From contig NZ_CP053084.1 of the NCBI RefSeq assembly GCF_013004065.1, forward strand, positions 62,001 through 126,000: DNA of 64,000 nucleotides. The letters are read 5' to 3'. Shown piece by piece: positions 18,910-25,913 of this stretch. The notes under the pieces are model-generated. The model searched no databases. It was not told the DNA's origin and saw only the letters and a program-made list of their open reading frames with translations. The stretch is from Limnobacter sp. SAORIC-580 (GTDB lineage: Bacteria > Pseudomonadota > Gammaproteobacteria > Burkholderiales > Burkholderiaceae_B). The translations under genes and the position numbers were made by a program. The stretch's first letter is position 1. The number at the start of each line of letters is the position of its first letter.

Positions 18910-19313
18910 AAACGCGGCTTTTTCTGGTGCCTGGCCGCGACCCGGAAGCACGAGCCCGGCGAATTGAAGCACTGCTTTCCGAGCAGGCCGGCGTTGGCAA
19001 AATTACCTTGATGGCCAGTACCGAAGTTTTTTCCTATGCCTCGGTGGAGGCTCAGGCAGAGTTGTTTCGTCTGGACACTGAGCGCAAAGCGCGCGGCATT
19101 CATGTGCTTCGGCTTAGCCCCGGTTGCTTGTGTTGTTCCTCCAAACTGGTGCTGACAACCCACCTAGCTCGTACCTTAAGATTGAATCAACCCAATGTAT
19201 TGTTAATGGAACTGGAAAGCCAAAGCCACCCGGAACAGGTGTTACAGTTATTAAAAGAGCCTCAATGGATTGATTGGTTTGCCGATATAACACTTGTGGA
19301 GGATGTTGCGTAA
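18906..19313 (+). CDS. Short CobW/COG0523-like protein lacking a P-loop
   Basis: A 135-residue protein starting at ATG 18906, overlapping the trkH stop. Residues 73-77 read GCLCC, the metal-binding motif of CobW/COG0523 metal-chaperone GTPases. It is followed by a family-like stretch LVLTTHLARTLRLNQPNVLL and LESQSHPEQVLQLL. The N-terminus MKTRLFLVPGRDPEARARR sits where CobW proteins carry a Walker A GxxGxGKT loop, but no such loop is present. The C-terminal CobW domain is also missing. It may be a metal-binding relic or an adapted chaperone without GTPase activity. The family link is inferred from the cysteine motif and its context. Confidence 0.6.
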   Translation: MKTRLFLVPGRDPEARARRIEALLSEQAGVGKITLMASTEVFSYASVEAQAELFRLDTERKARGIHVLRLSPGCLCCSSKLVLTTHLARTLRLNQPNVLLMELESQSHPEQVLQLLKEPQWIDWFADITLVEDVA

Positions 19314-19396
19314 GGGGTTAGACGCCCAAGGCGTGGCCTTGAAATTGCTAGATAGATCACCATATTCAACCTGAAAGTATTATTTGGAGGTTTGCG

Positions 19397-19645
19397 ATGT
19401 TAATGATGATTGATAGCCCCTTTTACTGCGTGGTGGATTTGGTCATGAGCGAGGGGCAACCCAGCCTTGGCATTGAAATCGTGGACAAGAACAATCAGCG
19501 CGAACTGTTTTTGCAGGGCGATGCGGCTGAAAAATTCCGCGAAGAGGTGAAATACCTTGCCGCCCAAGAACCCGATATCGACGACATTGAAGCTTTTATC
19601 GAAAGCTACAAACCCTGGATGCAACACCCGGTTACGTTGCATTAA
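19397..19645 (+). CDS. DUF3567 family protein
   Basis: An 82-residue soluble protein with an N-terminal DSPFYCVVDLV, central GIEIVDKNNQRELFLQG and C-terminal MQHPVTLH. This pattern matches the DUF3567 family, a small protein conserved in Burkholderiales. Its function is unknown. A good ribosome-binding site (TTTGGAGG) precedes ATG 19397. It is separated from the CobW-like gene by 83 bases that may hold its own promoter. It is convergent with the MFS gene across a repeat element. Confidence 0.85.
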   Translation: MLMMIDSPFYCVVDLVMSEGQPSLGIEIVDKNNQRELFLQGDAAEKFREEVKYLAAQEPDIDDIEAFIESYKPWMQHPVTLH

Positions 19646-19682
19646 ATCCTGAGTTGAAAAATCCATGGCCGAGACGTTTGCG

Positions 19683-19952
19683 CTCGGCGTGGTTGCCGAA
19701 CCTAGCCCCCTCGACGGGATTGCTCGAGCTACGCCACCTCGATGGGATTGCCGAAGCAACACCACCTCGACGGGATTGCCTGATTCCGCACAGAAAACCG
19801 CTTGATCCCTTGTTGAATTTATTCTTGCTCACCGAGCTCGGCAAAACACCTGGCCGAGTCTCGGTGTTGGCTATTCGCCAAACGCTGCGAATGAATTCAC
19901 AAGGGGCGGTTTTCTTGAATGTGCGAAACAGGCAAATCCGCTGTCGAGGTGG
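19683..19952. repeat. Long palindromic repeat element, copy A
   Basis: The arms 19762-19819 and 19892-19952 are imperfect reverse complements sharing the core AGAAAACCGC/GCGGTTTTCT. The loop holds a second, tighter hairpin, CACCGAGCTCGGC (19830-19842) against GCCGAGTCTCGGTG (19853-19866). To the left are three tandem units of about 27 bases (19706, 19733, 19761), each holding CTCGAYGGGATTGC. It lies between the 3' ends of the DUF3567 and MFS genes and has no credible coding frame. It accounts for most of the gene-free stretch 19646-19986. Confidence 0.8.
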
Positions 19953-19986
19953 CTCAGGCCTCCTGCAAGCTTGAGCACTTGGCTTC

Positions 19987-21273
19987 CTAAGCGAACCTCG
20001 GCTTGGCGTGAGTTTCGCGGCTCAACATCAAACTGACAATTGATGTGCCCACCCAAACCGCCAGCACCAGCATGCACAAGGTCATGCCGGCTTTTGAGTA
20101 AGCGCCGGTAATGTTTTCTGCAGCCGCATAGTGGTCAAGAATTGCACCCAGCACGGGTTGCTGCACCAGTGGGCCGACCATCACACCCAGGTTCACAATA
20201 CCCACTGCGGTTGCGCCCAAATGGTGCGGTACGGACTCTTTGACGTAACCGAAGCTCAGCACCATGGAGCCACCACCAAAGGCCGTGGCCCAAAGTAAAA
20301 CGGAAACAAGTGCAATCGGAAGTTCAGGTTGAATACCCAGAACAATGAAGCCGCTGATGGAAAAAATTGCACCCAAAAAATAGGGCAACTTGCGTTGTTT
20401 GAGTTTGTCGGAAAGTGCTCCAAAAAACAGGCTACCGGCTGCAAACGCGATCAGCATGCCGGTGATGATCAGTGAGGCCTCTTTCACGCTGAGTCCATGC
20501 CAGGTGGTCAGGTAGGGCACGCCCCACAGGCCGGTGAACGTAAGAATGGCGCCGCACACGCCACTGGGAATCCAGAAAATCAACCACACGGCGGGAAAGC
20601 GAAGTGTGTGGCCCAAGGCGGTGAGCAAAGGCAAGGTGACTTCATGCGCGGGGCGTTTGGCGACGTGGTTTTTGTAGCCGCGTTGTGAGGGCATGTCGCG
20701 CACGTAAATCCAGATGAGCAGGCCCAGAACAACGGCAATAATTCCACTGGCACCCATCACCATGCGCCAGCCAAACAAATCAGAAAGCGCACGCAAGGGC
20801 ACGCCGGCCAGTACCGCACCCATGGTGCCCACGGCCAGGCTAACGCCCGACATACTGGCAAAACGCGCTGGCGAAAACCACTGGGCCACCAACATCAGCA
20901 TGGAAACCCAAGCCACTGCAACTGAACCACCGACCAGGCCACGACCCACTGCGGCCCAACCCAGAGTGGGCGCAAAGCCGAACATCAGCGCGCCAACACC
21001 GCCGAGTATGCAGCCCGCAGTCAAAATTTTGCGGGGACCGATTCGATCGACCAGCAGGCCGACGGGTATTTGCATGGCGGCGTAAAAGTAGAAGTAAAAC
21101 GCAGACAGGTTCCCCAGCGCTGCGCGGCTGAGGTCAAATGTGGTGCTAAGTTCTTCGGTAAGTACGCCGGGTGTAACGCGCTGGAAAAAACCGAACAGGT
21201 AAAAAGCAGCAGCCAGGCCCCAGATAATGAACGACATCCGCAGGGGCGGCGGGGAAAGGTGATTGGGTGACAT
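19987..21273 (-). CDS. Major facilitator superfamily transporter
   Basis: A 428-residue inner-membrane permease with about twelve hydrophobic segments in two halves. The family loop motif between TM2 and TM3 is GLLVDRIGPRKILTAG, and a related GALSDKLKQRKLPYFLG appears in the second half. TM5 includes GTMGAVLAGVPLRAL. The substrate cannot be named, although overall resemblance is to organic-anion or nitrate-type MFS members. The gene stands alone on this strand, with palindromic repeat elements directly downstream (copy A) and upstream (copies B and C). Confidence 0.9.
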   Translation of the reverse strand: MSPNHLSPPPLRMSFIIWGLAAAFYLFGFFQRVTPGVLTEELSTTFDLSRAALGNLSAFYFYFYAAMQIPVGLLVDRIGPRKILTAGCILGGVGALMFGFAPTLGWAAVGRGLVGGSVAVAWVSMLMLVAQWFSPARFASMSGVSLAVGTMGAVLAGVPLRALSDLFGWRMVMGASGIIAVVLGLLIWIYVRDMPSQRGYKNHVAKRPAHEVTLPLLTALGHTLRFPAVWLIFWIPSGVCGAILTFTGLWGVPYLTTWHGLSVKEASLIITGMLIAFAAGSLFFGALSDKLKQRKLPYFLGAIFSISGFIVLGIQPELPIALVSVLLWATAFGGGSMVLSFGYVKESVPHHLGATAVGIVNLGVMVGPLVQQPVLGAILDHYAAAENITGAYSKAGMTLCMLVLAVWVGTSIVSLMLSRETHAKPRFA

Positions 21274-21360
21274 GGTTTTGTTCTTGTGGTGACTTCAAAC
21301 AGTGTCGCATGTGGGCGCGCTTGTGCCACTTGGGTGTAACCCGAGGGGTTCTTTGCTCAA

Positions 21361-21580
21361 CTCGGCGTGGTTGCCAAGTTGTCACCAACTCGCCGGGGTT
21401 GCTCGATTCCGCACAGAAAACCGCTTAGTCCCTTTTTGAAGCAAGGCATTCAATTCACCCAAGCCCGACAAAACAGATGGTCGGGTCTTGGGTGTCGCCG
21501 GAAGGCGAGCATTGAAGTCTTGGTTCAAACGGGGCGGTTTTCTTGAAGTGCGGGACAAGCAATCCCACTGCCGAGTTGGC
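21361..21580. repeat. Long palindromic repeat element, copy B
   Basis: It opens with the same CTCGGCGTGGTTGCC 15-mer as copy A (19683-19697). The arms 21384-21430 and about 21528-21580 are imperfect reverse complements and again carry AGAAAACCGC on the left and GCGGTTTTCT on the right. An inner hairpin pairs ACCCAAGCCCGA (21447-21458) with TCGGGTCTTGGGT (21481-21493). The inner stem differs in sequence from that of copy A but keeps its position, so structure is conserved more than sequence. Confidence 0.8.
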
Positions 21581-21695
21581 TCAAACCCGCAGAGTGCGCG
21601 CATCTGCTAGTTCGGTTCCCAGGTCTCCCGAGCAGCGTTTCTCCACTACAACGCGACTCACCGCTCGATTTTCAGCCCAATCGGCGGCGGTGTTT

Positions 21696-21850
21696 CGATC
21701 GCCTCGCCTTCAAGAAAACCTGCCCGTTTGAATTCACCCGCCACGGTCGGCCGCAGGCCGGCACCGAGACTCGGCCCGCTCTTTTGCCGAGCGAGGTGAG
21801 TCAGGGTGAATCTCAAAAAGGGACAATCAGGTTTTCTGGCGAGAGATCGG
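21696..21850. repeat. Long palindromic repeat element, copy C (divergent)
   Basis: The left arm begins CGATCGCCTCGCC and contains AGAAAACCTG. The right arm contains CAGGTTTTCT and ends GGCGAGAGATCGG. Between them the sequences TTGAATTCACCC and GGGTGAATCTCAA also pair. It lies 13 bases from the 3' end of eda and shares the AGAAAACC core with copies A and B, but the rest has diverged. With copy B it fills the 589-base gap 21274-21862, in which I see no gene. Confidence 0.65.
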
Positions 21851-21862
21851 AACCCAAGCCGA

Positions 21863-22531
21863 TTAAACCAGCACCGTGTTGTTCCACGCCGCCATGGCCA
21901 GCGCCGCGCGCTGCTCAACCACCTTGGCTACATTGGCCACCCCGTCCAGCCCCGCAGTCAGCCATGTGCCGCCCACCGCTTGCACGGCCTTGATTTCACG
22001 CCACTGCGGCAGGTTCTCAAGTGTTACGCCACCTGTGGGCACAACGCGTGCCGCGGCCAATGGCGCTGTAATGCCAGCAAGGGCTTTGGGGCCACCAGCC
22101 GCCATGGCCGGGAAAAATTTCAGCAATTCAAACCCCAGTTCAAGCCCACGCATCATTTCCGATGCAGTGGCCACACCCGGCACCCAAGCATATCCCTTGT
22201 TCAAGGCATGCTCGGCCAGCACTTCCGTTAGGCCAGGCGAAATGAACAGCGTTGCCCCCAGGTCAGCGGCTTGATCAAACTGCGCTGGTGTCAGCACGGT
22301 GCCGGCAGACACATTCATGTCGGGAAAGCGTTGGGCTATTTCACCCAAGGCTTGCAGTGCTTCCGGGGTGCGCAGCGTAATTTCAATTTGTGTAATACCG
22401 CCCGCACACAAGCCTTCGGCGATTTCCAAACCCTGTTTTACATTGGGAATCACCACCACCGGCAAAACACCTTGTTGTAACCAGTTGCGGGTGCGTTCGG
22501 CTCGAGTGTCGGGGGAGGGTTGCGTGTTCAT
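21863..22531 (-). CDS. eda: KDPG aldolase (2-keto-3-deoxy-6-phosphogluconate / 4-hydroxy-2-oxoglutarate aldolase)
   Basis: A class I aldolase of about 222 residues that cleaves KDPG to pyruvate and glyceraldehyde-3-phosphate, the last Entner-Doudoroff step. Typical motifs are GITQIEITLRTPEAL, VSAGTVLTPAQFDQA, and a Schiff-base lysine region FELLKFFPA with GPKALAGITAPL. ATG 22531 is preferred because AAGGA lies 7 bases upstream. An in-frame ATG at 22549 overlaps the edd stop but has no ribosome-binding site. It is co-transcribed with edd. Confidence 0.95.
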   Translation of the reverse strand: MNTQPSPDTRAERTRNWLQQGVLPVVVIPNVKQGLEIAEGLCAGGITQIEITLRTPEALQALGEIAQRFPDMNVSAGTVLTPAQFDQAADLGATLFISPGLTEVLAEHALNKGYAWVPGVATASEMMRGLELGFELLKFFPAMAAGGPKALAGITAPLAAARVVPTGGVTLENLPQWREIKAVQAVGGTWLTAGLDGVANVAKVVEQRAALAMAAWNNTVLV

Positions 22532-22545
22532 GGCTTGTCCTTGTT

Positions 22546-24339
22546 TCATTGGGGGAACAGGTTGCTTGCGCCTTCCTCGGCACTGCTAACTGTGTTTCTC
22601 CACACCCGGAAATATCCGCGGCCGTGGCTGACTGCTTGCGCGGGTGTGGGCATGGGTTCGCGCAGGCTCAAATCGGCCGTGGTGTGCAGCACGCCTTCAA
22701 TGGCATCTACCCGTACCACATCGCCATCGCGAAGTCGCGAAATAGGGCCGTCGGCTTTGGCTTCCGGGCACACATGAATGGCCGACAACACCTTGCCAGA
22801 AGCGCCGCTCATTCGGCCATCGGTCACCAAGGCAACGGGCAAGCCTTGGTCTTGCAGAATACCCAAAATGGGCGTGAGCTTGTGCAACTCGGGCATGCCG
22901 TTGGCACGTGGGCCTTGGTGGGCCAGTACGACCACCACTGCTTCGGTCAGTTCGCCGTTGTTGAACGCATCGATCACTTGGTGTTGGTCGGTGAACACGC
23001 GGCAAGGCGCTTCTACAAATCGGTGTTCCTGTTTCACAGCCGATACCTTGCACACACCGCGACCCAGGTTGCCTTTCATCAGGCGAATGCCGCCGTCGGG
23101 CTGGAAGGGGTTGGTGTGGGGGCGCAGCACATCAAGGTTGCGTGAAGCGCCGGGTGTGCGTGTTGAAAAGGTTTCTGCCGTGGGCAGTACTTCAGCCACG
23201 GTGTTGGCCATGGTGGTGCCCCACACGGTGGGGGCCTCACCGTCTACAAAGCCGCCGTCAATCAGTGTGGCCAGCAAGCCGGCAGTGCCGCCTGCAGCCT
23301 GAAATGCATTTACATCTTCAGTACCGTTGGGGTACACCCGTGTAAGCAGCGGGGTGACGCTGGAGATGATTTCAAGGTCGGTCCAGTCGATCAAATAGCC
23401 TGCCGCGCGGGCCACGCTCACCCAGTGAATGGTGTGGTTGGTTGAACCACCCGAGGCCATCAGGCCGACCAGTGCGTTCATCAGGCAGCGGGAATCAACC
23501 AGTGTGCCCAACTTCAAGGCAGGGTTGCGCGTGGCGCTTTCAAGCGCGCGCACGCTTTCACCGATCAGCGCCTTGCGCTGTGGGCTGCTGGGTAGTTCGA
23601 ACGCGCCGCCCGGAAACTGCAAGCCCATGAAATCGAGCATCAGCTGGTTTGAATTGGCAGTGCCATAAAACGTGCAGGTGCCCGGGCTGTGATAAGCCTT
23701 TTCCTCGGACTGCAGCAGGTCTTCGCGCGTGGCCTTGCCTTGCGCGGCCAATTGTCGGGTTTTGGCTTTCTCGGAATTGGACAGACCTGTTTCCATGGGC
23801 CCGGCGGGGATAAATACAAAGGGCAGGTGGCCAAAGCCCAACGCGCCAATCAACAAACCAGGTGCAATTTTGTCGCAAACGCCCAGCAAAATAGCGCCGT
23901 CGAATACATCGTGTGAAAGACCGACACAGGCGGAAAGTGCAATGACATCGCGTGAAAAAAGCGACAGTTCCATGCCTTCCCGACCTTGGGTTACACCATC
24001 GCACATGGCCGGTGTACCGCCTGCCACTTGGGTGGTGGCACCCAGTACGCGCGCGTGTTGTGCAATTAATTCAGGGTAAACCGCAAATGGCTGATGGGCC
24101 GACAACATGTCATTGTATGCAGTCACAATGCCCAAGTGCGGTGACTTGTGTAATGAAATAACGCGCTTGGTACTGCTTGGGTAAATTGCGGTGGTGTGGG
24201 CCAGGTTGGCACAACCCACAGCAGTGCGGTTTTGTGGGCCATGTGGCAGGCTATTCAAGTAGGCTGCGCGCGTGGCTTTGGAACGTTGTTCAATGCGTTC
24301 GCGAAGCGCCTGCAATGTGGGGTTCAAAGTAGTTGCCAT
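22546..24339 (-). CDS. edd: Phosphogluconate dehydratase
   Basis: A 597-residue Fe-S dehydratase converting 6-phosphogluconate to KDPG. The IlvD/Edd signature [19 protein letters not shown] is present, as are [34 protein letters not shown] and, near the C-terminus, [18 protein letters not shown]. The length is normal. It heads the edd-eda operon and is divergent from zwf over 107 bases that carry a HexR-like palindrome. Together with zwf it indicates a glucose-6-phosphate Entner-Doudoroff route. The intermediate 6-phosphogluconolactonase gene is not at this locus. Confidence 0.96.
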   Translation of the reverse strand: MATTLNPTLQALRERIEQRSKATRAAYLNSLPHGPQNRTAVGCANLAHTTAIYPSSTKRVISLHKSPHLGIVTAYNDMLSAHQPFAVYPELIAQHARVLGATTQVAGGTPAMCDGVTQGREGMELSLFSRDVIALSACVGLSHDVFDGAILLGVCDKIAPGLLIGALGFGHLPFVFIPAGPMETGLSNSEKAKTRQLAAQGKATREDLLQSEEKAYHSPGTCTFYGTANSNQLMLDFMGLQFPGGAFELPSSPQRKALIGESVRALESATRNPALKLGTLVDSRCLMNALVGLMASGGSTNHTIHWVSVARAAGYLIDWTDLEIISSVTPLLTRVYPNGTEDVNAFQAAGGTAGLLATLIDGGFVDGEAPTVWGTTMANTVAEVLPTAETFSTRTPGASRNLDVLRPHTNPFQPDGGIRLMKGNLGRGVCKVSAVKQEHRFVEAPCRVFTDQHQVIDAFNNGELTEAVVVVLAHQGPRANGMPELHKLTPILGILQDQGLPVALVTDGRMSGASGKVLSAIHVCPEAKADGPISRLRDGDVVRVDAIEGVLHTTADLSLREPMPTPAQAVSHGRGYFRVWRNTVSSAEEGASNLFPQ

Positions 24340-24379
24340 GGCGCAAACCTCGAGAAGATAACTTGTGAATGTGCAGTGT

Positions 24380-24396
24380 TTGTAACATAATTACAA
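24380..24396. promoter_or_regulatory. HexR-like operator between edd and zwf
   Basis: The palindrome TTGTAACATAATTACAA lies in the divergent edd/zwf gap. Its core TGTAACATAATTACA differs at one position from the published HexR consensus TGTARTWWWAYTACA. HexR is an RpiR-family repressor that senses KDPG and controls zwf, edd and eda in many proteobacteria. No hexR gene is in this window, so the regulator is inferred from the site alone. Confidence 0.55.
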
Positions 24397-24446
24397 AAAA
24401 CTAGCAATTAATGTAACTAACTTGATCAACTGATCTGGAACCTAAA

Positions 24447-25913
24447 ATGACCGACAATTCCCCCTTGCCCGTTGGCGCTTTCACCTTTGTGTTGCATGGG
24501 GCAGGCGGCGATTTGGCCAAGCGTAAAATTATTCCCGCACTGGGACACTTGGCAAAATCGGGATACTTTTCTGCGGAATCCAGAATCATTTTTGCACAAC
24601 GCGAAGCCCTGAGCCCTGAAGAGGCTTTGGCTCAAGTCGATTCGTTTCTGAAAGCTGCGGGCGATGAAGCAGCACGGGAATCGATTCCGGCTTTGCTGCC
24701 TTACCTGCACACCTTGCAAGTGGTGCTGGGCACGCCCGAATCGTGCAGGGCCATGGCCAATGCAGTGACCGGCAGCCCCGAACCTGTGGTGCATTACGCT
24801 GCCCTGCCTTCTTCGCGATTCATTGATTTGATCAATTGCATTCCCACCGTGCGGGATCCGTCCAGGCTTCGTTTGGTTCTTGAAAAACCCTTGGGTTTCA
24901 ATGCCAAAGAATCAGCACTGATTGAAGAAGCTGTGGCCGCCAAACTGGATGAATCACAGGTTTATCGAATCGATCATTACCTGGGCAAACAGGCGGTACA
25001 GAATTTGTTGGCACTGCGTTTGGGCAATCGGATTTTCGAGCCATTGTTGACCCGCGAACATGTGGCCCATGTGCAAATTACCGTGGCTGAAGACCTGGGT
25101 GTTGAAGACCGCGCTGGTTTTTACGAGCATGCCGGTGCGCTGCGCGACATGGTTCAAAGCCACATGCTGCAGTTGCTGGCCACGGTGGCCATGGAACCAC
25201 CAGTCAGTCTGGAAGCAAATTCCCTGCGCGATGAAAAGCTGAAGGTGTTGCGATCACTGAAAGTGCCGCAGGTCACCGGAATTCCGGAAATTGTGGTGGG
25301 CCAGTATGGCGAGGGCTATGTGAAAGGCCAGCCTGTGCCCAAGTACCGCGACGAGAAAGGAGTGGCTGCAAATTCCACCACCGAAACCTATGTGTCGTTT
25401 CGCACCGAAGTGCAAACCTGGCGCTGGGCAGGCGTGCCGTTTTTAGTGCGAACCGGCAAACGGATGCCGCGCCGCTTCGCGGAAATCGTGATTCAGTTTC
25501 GCGATGTGCCTAAGCCTTTGTTCGAACCCGTGGGTGGCCAGTGGGTGGGTAACCAGTTGGTGATTCACCTGCAACCCGAGGACAAACTTGAACTGAAGTT
25601 GCTCGCAAAAACGCCGGGCGAACGTGAACGCTTGAAGCCAGTTTCACTGGACCTTGATTTTTTCAACACCTGGCGCATTCCTGTGCGCGATGCCTACGAG
25701 CGTTTGATCACCGATATTTTGCGTGGTCGCTTGGGCTTGTTTTTGCGCCGGGATGAGGTACAAACACAGTGGCAATTTGTCGACCGCATTTTGAATGACT
25801 TGAAAAGCCACAGCATGGAACCTGTGCCTTACACCAGCGGCACGTATGGCCCCTCAGCGGCCACTGCCATGGCGATGCGGGCCGGTGCAATTTGGTCAGA
25901 GGATGGATTGTGA
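24447..25913 (+). CDS. zwf: Glucose-6-phosphate 1-dehydrogenase
   Basis: A 488-residue enzyme oxidising glucose-6-phosphate with NADP+ to the lactone. The nucleotide-binding motif is GAGGDLAKRKIIPAL near residue 14, and the substrate and catalytic region is RIDHYLGKQAVQNLLALR, where the family more often has KE than KQ. ATG 24447 starts 107 bases from edd on the opposite strand. Its TGA overlaps the ppc GTG start, giving an unusual zwf-ppc operon that links hexose oxidation to oxaloacetate formation. Confidence 0.95.
   Translation: MTDNSPLPVGAFTFVLHGAGGDLAKRKIIPALGHLAKSGYFSAESRIIFAQREALSPEEALAQVDSFLKAAGDEAARESIPALLPYLHTLQVVLGTPESCRAMANAVTGSPEPVVHYAALPSSRFIDLINCIPTVRDPSRLRLVLEKPLGFNAKESALIEEAVAAKLDESQVYRIDHYLGKQAVQNLLALRLGNRIFEPLLTREHVAHVQITVAEDLGVEDRAGFYEHAGALRDMVQSHMLQLLATVAMEPPVSLEANSLRDEKLKVLRSLKVPQVTGIPEIVVGQYGEGYVKGQPVPKYRDEKGVAANSTTETYVSFRTEVQTWRWAGVPFLVRTGKRMPRRFAEIVIQFRDVPKPLFEPVGGQWVGNQLVIHLQPEDKLELKLLAKTPGERERLKPVSLDLDFFNTWRIPVRDAYERLITDILRGRLGLFLRRDEVQTQWQFVDRILNDLKSHSMEPVPYTSGTYGPSAATAMAMRAGAIWSEDGL

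Noticed and set aside
19706..19779. Possible CRISPR array
   Set aside because: Only three degenerate units without distinct spacers and no cas genes; it is part of a palindromic element.
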